A stretch of 14,875 nt of DNA from Nitrospinota bacterium (GTDB taxonomy: Bacteria; Nitrospinota; Nitrospinia; UBA9942): positions 1 to 14,875 of the forward strand of contig JACRGN010000367.1 in assembly GCA_016234205.1 (NCBI GenBank), written 5' to 3'. This document shows positions 1 through 5,707 of the stretch, piece by piece (position 1 is the first letter of the stretch; every line of letters begins with the position of its first letter). The notes beneath the pieces were generated by a model that saw nothing but the letters and a program-made list of their open reading frames with translations, was not told where the DNA came from and ran no database searches. Both the position numbers and the translations under genes were made by a program.

Positions 1-369
1 TCACAGTCAGAGGCAATAGGAAGACTCGTATCTCTATCGCTTCGCTCAGGCATAGAGCCTGATGAGATAGTAAAACAGCTTATGGGTATCAGCTGTCATA
101 TGCCTGCATGGGAAAACGGCAACAGGGTGCTCTCATGTTCAGATGCAATATCAAAGGCTATAGGCAGATACTTAAAAAATAGCGAATTGGGAATTGAGAA
201 TGGTGAATTAAAAACAGGGGATTCACACGACCCGCTTTCGCGGGTGTCCCGAATTCATAATTCACAATTCACAATCAGCGTAGGTGCCTGTCCTGACTGC
301 GGCAGCGCAATGGAGCAGGCTGACGGATGTCTTGTATGCAGGGCATGCGGTTATTCAAAGTGCAGCTAA
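1..369 (+). CDS. nrdJ: Adenosylcobalamin-dependent (class II) ribonucleotide reductase, C-terminal fragment
   Basis: This is the 3' end of a gene that begins outside the window. The frame is open from base 1 and encodes 122 residues. Class II reductases convert ribonucleotides to deoxyribonucleotides in the cytoplasm using B12. The fragment starts with a helical segment (SQSEAIGRLVSLSLRSG, then PDEIVKQL) that matches my memory of the region following the catalytic barrel. It ends in a zinc-ribbon-like tail at about residues 98-122, with CPDC, CRAC and the terminal CGYSKC, the redox cysteine tail typical of NrdJ. Between them, about residues 61-94 are low-complexity and are encoded by an inverted repeat (184-275) that keeps the frame open. 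The next gene, a dCTP deaminase, also serves dNTP supply. The family call is firm. The effect of the inserted linker on activity is unknown. Confidence 0.88.
   Translation, partial: SQSEAIGRLVSLSLRSGIEPDEIVKQLMGISCHMPAWENGNRVLSCSDAISKAIGRYLKNSELGIENGELKTGDSHDPLSRVSRIHNSQFTISVGACPDCGSAMEQADGCLVCRACGYSKCS
184..275. repeat. Imperfect inverted repeat inserted in frame within nrdJ
   Basis: The left arm (184-209) and right arm (251-275) are variants of a GAATTGTGAATTATGAATTC-like sequence facing each other. Between them lies a GC-rich hairpin, ACCCGC-TTTC-GCGGGT (230-245). The whole element is read through in the nrdJ frame without a stop and codes for an atypical Asn/Ser/Gly-rich linker between the reductase body and the zinc ribbon. 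Confidence 0.7.
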
Positions 370-423
370 GATTTACGGCTTACTATCTGTCGTAAAAAAT
401 CGTAAATCATAAATCGTAAATCT
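369..423. repeat. Intergenic inverted/direct repeat of the CGTAAATC type
   Basis: The arm AGATTTACG (369-377) faces CGTAAATCT (415-423), and the unit CGTAAATC is repeated directly at 401-422. The repeat starts at the last base of the nrdJ stop codon and ends 3 bases before the dcd ATG. It fills the whole spacer and leaves no recognisable Shine-Dalgarno sequence for dcd. Confidence 0.65.
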
Positions 424-426
424 AAA

Positions 427-1542
427 ATGTTTCTCAATCATGGTGTTATACCTGTCCAAAAACTGAAAAGCCTAATTAAAAATGGGGCTATAAGGTCGGG
501 AGTCCCTTTAAGAAAAGACCAGTTTCAGCCGGCAAGCCTTGATTTAAGGATTGGCAAAAAGGCTTATAGAATAAGAAGCAGTTTCCTGCCTCAGAAAGGC
601 TCTGTAAGAAAAAAATTAAAAGACCTCTTCATGTATGAGATAGACCTGTCAAAAAATGGCATCCTTGAAAAGGGAAATATCTATCTCATACCTTTAATGG
701 AGGAGTTAAATCTCCCTGACGATATACGAGGAAGGACAAATCCAAAGAGCACAACAGGGAGGCTTGATATATTTACGAGGGTTATTACAGATTACAGCCA
801 CAGGTTTGAAGACATTGACTACGGATATAAAGGCGAATTATATTTAGAGGTGGTCACAAGGTCATTCACAATAAAGGTGGAGCCGGGGCAGTGCCTTAAT
901 CAGTTAAGGTTATTCAGGGGTGATGAGAGGTTAAGCGATATTGAACTGAAGTCCATCTACGATAAACACTCCCTTCTTTATAATGACAGAGGAGAACCAT
1001 CAAAGGGGAGAGATGTTAAGATAAGTGACGGACTCTTCATGAGTATAAATTTAAAGGGGAATCATCACGGCATTATTGGATATAAGGCAAAAAAGAACAG
1101 CTCTGTTATTGACATCAGCAAAACAGGATTTTATGATGAGGCGGATTACTGGGAGCCTATGCACACACCAAGGGATGATTTTCTAATCCTTGAGCCTGAA
1201 GAGTTTTATATATTCTCATCAAAGGAGAGGGTAAGGGTTCCTGTAGAATATGCGGCAGAGATGGTTGAATTTGACGCAGGCTCAGGGGAGCTTAGGACCC
1301 ATTATGCAGGTTTTTTTGACAGCGGATTTGGTTATGGTTCAAATGGCGAGATTAAGGGGACAAAGGCTGTCTTAGAGGTCAGGCCCCATGATGTCCCATT
1401 CAGGATAGAGGACAGCCAGACATTTTTTAAGATAAAGTATGAGAGGATGATTGAGCCGCCCGAGACTTATTATGGCATGGATATAGGCTCAAGCTATTAT
1501 AATCAGGAACTTGCACTAAGCAAGCAGTTTAAAAGGAAATGA
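427..1542 (+). CDS. dcd: 2'-deoxycytidine 5'-triphosphate deaminase, double-domain form
   Basis: The predicted product deaminates dCTP to dUTP, feeding thymidylate synthesis. At 371 aa it is about twice the length of ordinary Dcd and matches the long form known mainly from alphaproteobacteria, which carries two tandem Dcd/dUTPase-like folds. Residues 36-50 (QPASLDLRIGKKAYR) and 102-121 (RTNPKSTTGRLDIFTRVITD) carry the substrate-binding signatures of the first half. The second half, about 190-355, contains a degenerate second copy. The ATG at 427 gives the N-terminus expected for the family, with V-I-P-V-Q near the start, but lacks a Shine-Dalgarno sequence because a repeat fills the leader. 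The neighbouring nrdJ fits a nucleotide-metabolism pair. The family call is strong. Deaminase activity is inferred from the family. Confidence 0.88.
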   Translation: MFLNHGVIPVQKLKSLIKNGAIRSGVPLRKDQFQPASLDLRIGKKAYRIRSSFLPQKGSVRKKLKDLFMYEIDLSKNGILEKGNIYLIPLMEELNLPDDIRGRTNPKSTTGRLDIFTRVITDYSHRFEDIDYGYKGELYLEVVTRSFTIKVEPGQCLNQLRLFRGDERLSDIELKSIYDKHSLLYNDRGEPSKGRDVKISDGLFMSINLKGNHHGIIGYKAKKNSSVIDISKTGFYDEADYWEPMHTPRDDFLILEPEEFYIFSSKERVRVPVEYAAEMVEFDAGSGELRTHYAGFFDSGFGYGSNGEIKGTKAVLEVRPHDVPFRIEDSQTFFKIKYERMIEPPETYYGMDIGSSYYNQELALSKQFKRK

Positions 1543-1622
1543 TAAAAAAGGAAGATATTTGGGCTATATTATTGATTGCTGCCATACTGCTCTTTCAAGT
1601 CATTGCACTCTATTATTTTTGA
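1539..1622 (+). CDS. Putative 27-aa single-pass membrane miniprotein
   Basis: An ATG at 1539 overlaps the dcd stop as ATGA, suggesting translational coupling. The reading frame runs 27 codons to TGA. The N-terminus is charged (MIKKEDIW), and about residues 9-24 are uninterrupted hydrophobic residues (AILLIAAILLFQVIAL) ending in YYF, as in a small transmembrane helix with a positive cytoplasmic start. A purine-rich AAAAGGAAAT stretch precedes the ATG. No family is recognised. The length is short enough that chance cannot be excluded, but the overlap and the clean amphitopic composition favour a real gene. Confidence 0.45.
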   Translation: MIKKEDIWAILLIAAILLFQVIALYYF

Positions 1623-1729
1623 CATTTTAATCTTATTTTAATCTTTATTCTATATAATTGTTATTATTAACTAAAAATAAATACATAAAAACCTTTTAAT
1701 CTTTATAATTTTAATATATAATATTCAAC

Positions 1730-1757
1730 TTGCTTTTTGATAAAAAACTATTATATT
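1730..1757 (+). promoter_or_regulatory. Candidate promoter for the dksA-like/htpX/rpoZ genes
   Basis: The gap 1623-1803 is very AT-rich and otherwise empty. TTGCTT (1730-1735) is followed after 16 bases by TATATT (1752-1757). Two further TATAAT hexamers occur at 1704-1709 and 1717-1722 without a clear -35. AT-richness makes chance matches likely, so the exact element is uncertain. Confidence 0.35.
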
Positions 1758-1803
1758 ATATATGAAAGGGTTAGAGGATATGTATTTTAGAAAGGAGTTA
1801 GAA

Positions 1804-2202
1804 ATGGATAGTAATTTTATGGGATTAAAAAAGGCCCTTATGAAAAGAAGGGCAAAGCTCTTAGCCGCCCTTAAAACAAGGAAAAGCGAGAGGACTGATT
1901 TGCGCCATGGCGATGACATTGACCAGGCAGAGTCTGCCTATGAGCAGGAGATGTCATATATCTTCAGAGGAAGGGAATCTGATGAGATAAAGGCAATAAA
2001 CGAGGCATTGGCAAAGATAAACAAAGGGACATACGGTATCTGCGATAATTGCGGCGAGATGATAGGCATGAAGAGGCTTGAGGCTATGCCTTTTGTAAAG
2101 TATTGTGTAGATTGCCAGGAAGAAATTGAAAAGAAAAAGGAATGGGAGGCAGTCATGGCAACATCCGCATGGAATGAGGATGAAGGTGAGAGTGAGTTTT
2201 AA
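1804..2202 (+). CDS. dksA: DksA/TraR-family zinc-finger transcription regulator
   Basis: The 132-residue product resembles DksA, which binds the RNA polymerase secondary channel and works with ppGpp to retune transcription. Visible features are an N-terminal helical region, a D-D-I-D-Q-A sequence matching the DxxDxA coiled-coil tip of DksA, and a zinc finger C-x2-C-x17-C-x2-C (CDNC to CVDC). I chose the start at 1804 because a strong AAGGAG lies 7-8 bases upstream. A longer frame from 1762 has no such site. The rpoZ gene two genes downstream is notable because omega is part of the DksA/ppGpp-responsive polymerase in E. coli. The family is firm. Whether this is the main DksA or a paralogue cannot be told from one window. 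Confidence 0.85.
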   Translation: MDSNFMGLKKALMKRRAKLLAALKTRKSERTDLRHGDDIDQAESAYEQEMSYIFRGRESDEIKAINEALAKINKGTYGICDNCGEMIGMKRLEAMPFVKYCVDCQEEIEKKKEWEAVMATSAWNEDEGESEF

Positions 2203-2220
2203 GGAGGGTGGATAAGATAG

Positions 2221-3063
2221 ATGAATACGATGAAGACTGTTTTGTTAATGACGGGGTTAACCCTGTTACTTGTTTTAGCAGGTAGTGCGCTGGGCGGTAA
2301 AAGCGGGATGATGACGGCTTTCATCTTTGCCTGTATTATGAATATAGGAACCTACTGGTTCAGTGATAAGATAGTCCTCGCCATGTATGGTGCGAAAGAG
2401 GTCTCTTATGCAGAGGCACCAGAAATCCATTCTATTGTGAGAGAATTATCCATGAGGGCAGGGATACCGATGCCGAAGGTTTATATTATTGATAATGCAA
2501 CCCCGAATGCCTTTGCAACCGGCAGAAATCCTGAACATGCCGCAGTCGCTGTAACAAAAGGAATAGTCAGCCTGCTCACGAGGGAAGAACTCTCAGGAGT
2601 CCTGGGACACGAACTTGCCCATATAAAACACAGAGATATCCTGATAGGGACAATAGCAGCAACAGTTGCCGGTGCCATAAGTATGCTTGCAAACATGGCT
2701 CAGTGGTCAATGTATTTTGGCGGAAGAAGGGATGATAGAGAAGGCGGGCATCCTGTAGCAGCTATCGTAATGATGATTCTTGCACCTATTGCAGCAATGC
2801 TTATCCAGATGGCAATATCAAGGTCAAGAGAGTACCTGGCAGATGAGGGGGGTGCGAAAATTGCGGGGAATCCCCTCTCATTGGCAAATGCCCTTGGAAA
2901 ACTCCATAAGGGTGTCCAGATGATGCCAATGGATGCAAATCCAGCAACGGCACATATGTTTATAGTAAGCCCATTGAGCGGTGGAGGGTTTTTAACACTC
3001 TTCAGCACCCACCCCCCTATTGAGGAGAGGATCAAAAGACTTGAAAGTATGGTAAGATATTAA
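2221..3063 (+). CDS. htpX: HtpX-type zinc metalloprotease (M48)
   Basis: HtpX is an inner-membrane protease that removes misfolded membrane proteins with its catalytic face in the cytoplasm. The 280-aa length fits the family. Hydrophobic segments lie at about residues 5-25 and 31-47 and again at about 141-162 and 179-198. The zinc motif HELAH is at 130-134, and the third ligand is E204 in SREYLAD. The conserved NAFATG (96-101) and STHPP near the C-terminus (262-266) are present. AAGGAGG around 2202-2208 is somewhat far from ATG 2221, and a second ATG at 2230 is possible. It sits between the dksA-like gene and rpoZ with short spacers, suggesting one transcript. Confidence 0.93.
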   Translation: MNTMKTVLLMTGLTLLLVLAGSALGGKSGMMTAFIFACIMNIGTYWFSDKIVLAMYGAKEVSYAEAPEIHSIVRELSMRAGIPMPKVYIIDNATPNAFATGRNPEHAAVAVTKGIVSLLTREELSGVLGHELAHIKHRDILIGTIAATVAGAISMLANMAQWSMYFGGRRDDREGGHPVAAIVMMILAPIAAMLIQMAISRSREYLADEGGAKIAGNPLSLANALGKLHKGVQMMPMDANPATAHMFIVSPLSGGGFLTLFSTHPPIEERIKRLESMVRY

Positions 3064-3086
3064 CACTTGACGAAAGGGGTATAAGA

Positions 3087-3335
3087 ATGTTTAATCCGCA
3101 TTACTATAGTTTAGCACTTAAAAAGATTCCTAAAAGATATTTACTTGTAAATATTCTTTCCAGACGGGTAAGGCAGCTTCAGAAGGGGAGCGAGCCACTT
3201 GTTCAAATGGAGGGTGGAAATTCAATTTCAAATGCAGATATTGCATTGAAGGAGATTGTTGAAGAAAAATTAGTCATAAATGAACCTGAAGTGCCTGAGA
3301 TTAAGCGTAAGAAATTATCTCGCAAATCAAAATAA
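3087..3335 (+). CDS. rpoZ: DNA-directed RNA polymerase omega subunit
   Basis: Omega assists assembly of the beta' subunit and contributes to ppGpp response. The 82-residue product keeps the family core: an N-terminal helix, then RYLLVNILSRRVRQLQKGSEP at about 17-37, and the ADIALKEIVEEKL helix at about 50-62, followed by a basic tail. The sequence K-G-S-E-P-L-V matches the usual KGaePLV of omega. GAAAGGGG lies upstream of the ATG. It follows htpX by 23 bases. Downstream the transcript would run into the foldback element at 3342-3509, whose first hairpin could affect its 3' end. Confidence 0.85.
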   Translation: MFNPHYYSLALKKIPKRYLLVNILSRRVRQLQKGSEPLVQMEGGNSISNADIALKEIVEEKLVINEPEVPEIKRKKLSRKSK

Positions 3336-3341
3336 GATGCC

Positions 3342-3509
3342 AAAATCCGATTAGGATTTTGATTAAAATCGCAAAGTCGCCTGAAAGACAAGGCAAGAGG
3401 CAATTTTGCAACGCAACCGTATATGACCAATACGGTGAGGAGCAAAATTGACGATAACGCAGTATTTCAGGATGAATCTGCGATTTTAAATTCCGCTAAA
3501 GCGGAATTT
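3342..3509. repeat. 168-bp multi-arm foldback element between rpoZ and the DUF1844 gene
   Basis: Four arm pairs are nested in register: TTAAAATCGCA 3363-3373 with 3479-3489, CCTGAAA 3380-3386 with 3465-3471, CAATTTTGC 3401-3409 with 3442-3450, and ACCGTAT 3416-3422 with 3430-3436 around a 7-nt loop. A small hairpin flanks each side: AAAATCC/GGATTTT at 3342-3360 and AAATTCCGC/GCGGAATTT at 3488-3509. No coding frame fits it. It could be a MITE-like mobile repeat, a structured RNA or a processing/termination element. Confidence 0.75.
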
Positions 3510-3513
3510 GGGT

Positions 3514-3527
3514 AAGGTGGTCACCTT
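3514..3527. promoter_or_regulatory. Short inverted repeat over the ribosome-binding site of the DUF1844 gene
   Basis: AAGGTG-GT-CACCTT is a 6-bp inverted repeat with a 2-base centre. It includes the likely Shine-Dalgarno AAGGTGG and touches the proposed TTG start. The 2-nt loop is tight for an RNA hairpin, so a protein-binding dyad or a coincidence is equally possible. Confidence 0.35.
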
Positions 3528-3925
3528 TGAATAACGAGGAAAAGGGATATACAATTAAAGACAAGAGATTCTCTGCAATCTCAGAAGAAGATAAGATGCA
3601 GGATTCTGACATAAAGAAGCATAAGTCAGAAGAAAAAAATGGCAGCAGTTCAAAAAAGAGGGATATTTCTATTCCAGAAATAAATTTCGCTACTTTTATC
3701 CTATCTTTAAGCAGTTCGGCTATGTTACACTTTGGCGATATAGAAGACCCCGTCTCGGGCAAGAAAGAAAGAAATCTAACAATAGCAAAACAGACTATAG
3801 ATATGATTGATATGCTCAGGGAAAAGACAAAGGGCAATCTTACAAAGGATGAAGAGAACCTTATGGAGAATATCCTTTACGAGCTTAAGCTCAGATATGT
3901 AAAGGAATCAGGCAAGGAAATGTAA
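3527..3925 (+). CDS. DUF1844 family protein
   Basis: The C-terminal part, about residues 49-128, matches DUF1844: INFATFILSLSSSAMLHFG, then a D-P-x-S-G-K turn, NLTIAKQTIDMIDML, EKTKGNLT and a final helix ending in LKLRYV. The first 45 residues are charged, lysine/glutamate-rich and probably disordered. The 132-aa version uses a TTG at 3527 preceded by AAGGTGG; an ATG at 3596 would remove 23 residues of the charged tail and leave the domain intact. The function of DUF1844 is not known. The stop is followed after one base by fliN, so the two genes are probably co-translated. Confidence 0.82.
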   Translation: MNNEEKGYTIKDKRFSAISEEDKMQDSDIKKHKSEEKNGSSSKKRDISIPEINFATFILSLSSSAMLHFGDIEDPVSGKKERNLTIAKQTIDMIDMLREKTKGNLTKDEENLMENILYELKLRYVKESGKEM

Positions 3926-3926
3926 T

Positions 3927-4280
3927 ATGGTAAATCAATTTGAAGATTTAGAAGCTCCTGCTGAAGAAAAAAGAGATACAGAGGCAGCTGCAGCCATCTC
4001 GGATATAAAGGTAAAAGCAACAAGAGATATGGACCTCCTTCTTGACATACCTCTGAATGTTAAAGCGGAGCTTGGCAGAACAAAGATGTCAATAAAGGAA
4101 ATTCTTAAACTTAAGATTGGCACAGTAGTAGAGCTGGCAAAATTGGTTGGTGAACCAATGGAGGTATATATCAACGGGCTTCTCATTGCAAGGGGTGAGG
4201 TTGTTGTTGTAAATGAGAAGTTCGGTATCAGAATTACAGATGTTATTGACCCGCTTGAGGTAAGAAGACTCGCCATATAA
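3927..4280 (+). CDS. fliN: Flagellar motor switch protein FliN
   Basis: FliN forms the lower C-ring of the flagellar switch with FliM and FliG and helps set rotation direction. The 117-residue product has a variable acidic N-terminus (about 1-30) and then a SpoA/surface-presentation domain at about 35-115: LLLDIPLNVKAELGRTKMSI, ILKLKIGTVVELAKLVGEP, VYINGLLIARGEVVVV and FGIRITDVI. AAGGAA precedes the ATG, inside the end of the DUF1844 gene. It is the last gene of its strand and meets lysA tail to tail with 3 bases between stop codons. No other switch genes (fliM, fliG) are adjacent, so it lies outside the usual flagellar cluster in this view. A type III secretion homologue is less likely given FliL in the same window. 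Confidence 0.9.
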   Translation: MVNQFEDLEAPAEEKRDTEAAAAISDIKVKATRDMDLLLDIPLNVKAELGRTKMSIKEILKLKIGTVVELAKLVGEPMEVYINGLLIARGEVVVVNEKFGIRITDVIDPLEVRRLAI

Positions 4281-4283
4281 TTT

Positions 4284-5543
4284 TTATTTTAAAAATACTG
4301 GTATCTCCTCACCTTTAATCAAATCCTCGTAACCCTCTCTCTTTCTTATTACAAAAAACTGATTCCCTTTTACCAATACTTCAGGAACCCTCGGTCTTGA
4401 ATTATAATTTGATGACATGGTAAAACCATAGGCACCTGCACTCATCACCGCAGCAAGGGCATCCTTTTTTAAATCAGGCATGACCCTGTCCTTTGCCAGA
4501 AAATCACCACTCTCGCAGATTGGACCTACGACATCTGCCACTATTTTATGCGAATCTGAATTTTTATTTACGGGCAGTATTGAATGATAAGAGCCGTAGA
4601 AACTCGGCCTTACCAAATCGTTCATGCCTGCATCTACAATTACAAAGTTCTTCCCTTCACTCTGTTTAGTATACAAAACCTTTGTTACAAGTGCACCTGC
4701 ATTACCTACAATAACCCTTCCAGGCTCAAATATTATAGTACAGCCTGTCCCCTTTAAAATCGGTGACAGCTCTGCCGCCAGTTCCTTCGGATTAGGAGGC
4801 GATTCATCCTTATATGTAATTCCAAGCCCGCCTCCGATATCAAGGTATTTTATTTTCAATCCCTCAACCCTGAGCTGTCCAATCAAGGCAACTATCTTTT
4901 CCAGTGCATCTACAAAGGGACGCACCTGTGTTATCTGGGAGCCAATATGCTTATGTATCCCTACCACCTCTATACTTCCAAGACTATTGGCAAGCTTGTA
5001 TCCCTCCAATGCCTCACTCATACTAATACCGAATTTATGAGATTTCAGCCCGGTAGAAATATATGGATGGGTCTTGGCATCTATATCAGGATTTACCCTC
5101 AAAGATACCCATGCCTTCACATTCAGTTCATCGGCAACCTCATCAATGGCAAAAAGCTCCTGAGAAGACTCAACATTGAACATGAGAATATTTGATTTCA
5201 GGGCAAACCTTATCTCCTCTTTAGTCTTTCCAACCCCTGCATATACAATCTTCTGAGGGTCGGCACCTGCAGCAAGTGCCCTGTATAACTCCCCCCCCGA
5301 TACGACATCAAATCCACCACCCTCTCCGGCAAATATCTTCAGGATGGCAATATTTGAATTTGACTTTACTGCAAAGCAAACAAGGTGAGGAATACCCTCA
5401 AATGCCGAATTAAATGCCCTGAAATGATTTCTTAAGGTATTGTAGCTGTAAAGATAAAATGGCGTGCCGACAGCCTTTACAATATCCTTTATTGAAACAT
5501 CTTCACAGTAGAGATCACTGCCTTTATACTGAAAATCGTTCAT
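4284..5543 (-). CDS. lysA: Diaminopimelate decarboxylase
   Basis: LysA removes CO2 from meso-diaminopimelate to give L-lysine, the last step of lysine synthesis, using pyridoxal phosphate. At 419 aa it is full length. K60 in CFAVKSNSN is the PLP Schiff-base lysine. HKHIGSQI lies at 198-205, IGGGLGITY at about 237-245, EPGR at 273-276, and the catalytic GPICESGD at 340-347 with C343. The C-terminus SAGAYGFTMSSNYN is typical. A strong GGGAGGG lies 5-6 bases before ATG 5543. It is the last gene of the ilvA-argH-lptM-lysA run; an lptM-like gene just upstream of lysA is a common proteobacterial order. Confidence 0.96.
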   Translation of the reverse strand: MNDFQYKGSDLYCEDVSIKDIVKAVGTPFYLYSYNTLRNHFRAFNSAFEGIPHLVCFAVKSNSNIAILKIFAGEGGGFDVVSGGELYRALAAGADPQKIVYAGVGKTKEEIRFALKSNILMFNVESSQELFAIDEVADELNVKAWVSLRVNPDIDAKTHPYISTGLKSHKFGISMSEALEGYKLANSLGSIEVVGIHKHIGSQITQVRPFVDALEKIVALIGQLRVEGLKIKYLDIGGGLGITYKDESPPNPKELAAELSPILKGTGCTIIFEPGRVIVGNAGALVTKVLYTKQSEGKNFVIVDAGMNDLVRPSFYGSYHSILPVNKNSDSHKIVADVVGPICESGDFLAKDRVMPDLKKDALAAVMSAGAYGFTMSSNYNSRPRVPEVLVKGNQFFVIRKREGYEDLIKGEEIPVFLK

Positions 5544-5575
5544 TAATACCCTCCCTCTTTTTAAATAGATATTTT

Positions 5576-5608
5576 ACTGCCTGCTGCTTACTGCATACTG
5601 TCTACCTG
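5576..5608. repeat. Degenerate short-period repeat (GCAGTA type) at the end of the lptM-like gene
   Basis: Read on the minus strand it is a run of related 6-7-base units such as GACAGTAT, GCAGTAA, GCAGCAG and GCAGT. It covers the last codons and the TAA of the lptM-like gene (D-S-M-Q-stop) and the start of the spacer before lysA. It parallels the other repeats in this window that sit at gene ends. Confidence 0.55.
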
Positions 5609-5707
5609 TTCTGACGGTGAAATAGGTGGTGCCTTTTTCCCACAACCCCCGCTGACTATTGCCATAATTACAAAGATAAATAAAATTAACTGTAATCTCT
5701 TTTTCAT
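5588..5707 (-). CDS. lptM: Small LptM/YifL-like lipoprotein
   Basis: This 39-residue frame occupies the gap between argH and lysA. Its ATG (5707-5705) directly abuts the argH TAA. The N-terminus MKKR is followed by a hydrophobic stretch (about 5-19) and then a cysteine at 22 in GGCGKKAPPISP, matching the G-C-G-x-K-x-P-x core of LptM/YifL lipoproteins. These short outer-membrane lipoproteins promote correct assembly of the LptD/LptE lipopolysaccharide translocon in E. coli. Position just before lysA strengthens the call. The lipobox is imperfect, with S-G-G before the cysteine instead of L-x-G, and the protein is short for the family. The last residues come from a repeat. Assignment by motif and context only. 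Confidence 0.75.
   Translation of the reverse strand: MKKRLQLILFIFVIMAIVSGGCGKKAPPISPSEQVDSMQ

Noticed and set aside
1762..1803. Longer N-terminus for the dksA-like gene (start at 1762)
   Set aside because: The AAGGAG upstream of ATG 1804 is a much better ribosome-binding site, and the added 14 residues overlap the promoter-like AT-rich leader.
4278..4300. Intrinsic terminator between fliN and lysA
   Set aside because: The AT-only palindrome (TTTTATTTTAAAAATA) has no GC stem and lies partly inside the lysA 3' codons, so it does not support a terminator call.
4624..5040. Plus-strand frame of 138 codons opposite lysA
   Set aside because: It lies wholly antisense to an intact lysA and encodes no recognisable protein; it is an opposite-strand shadow.
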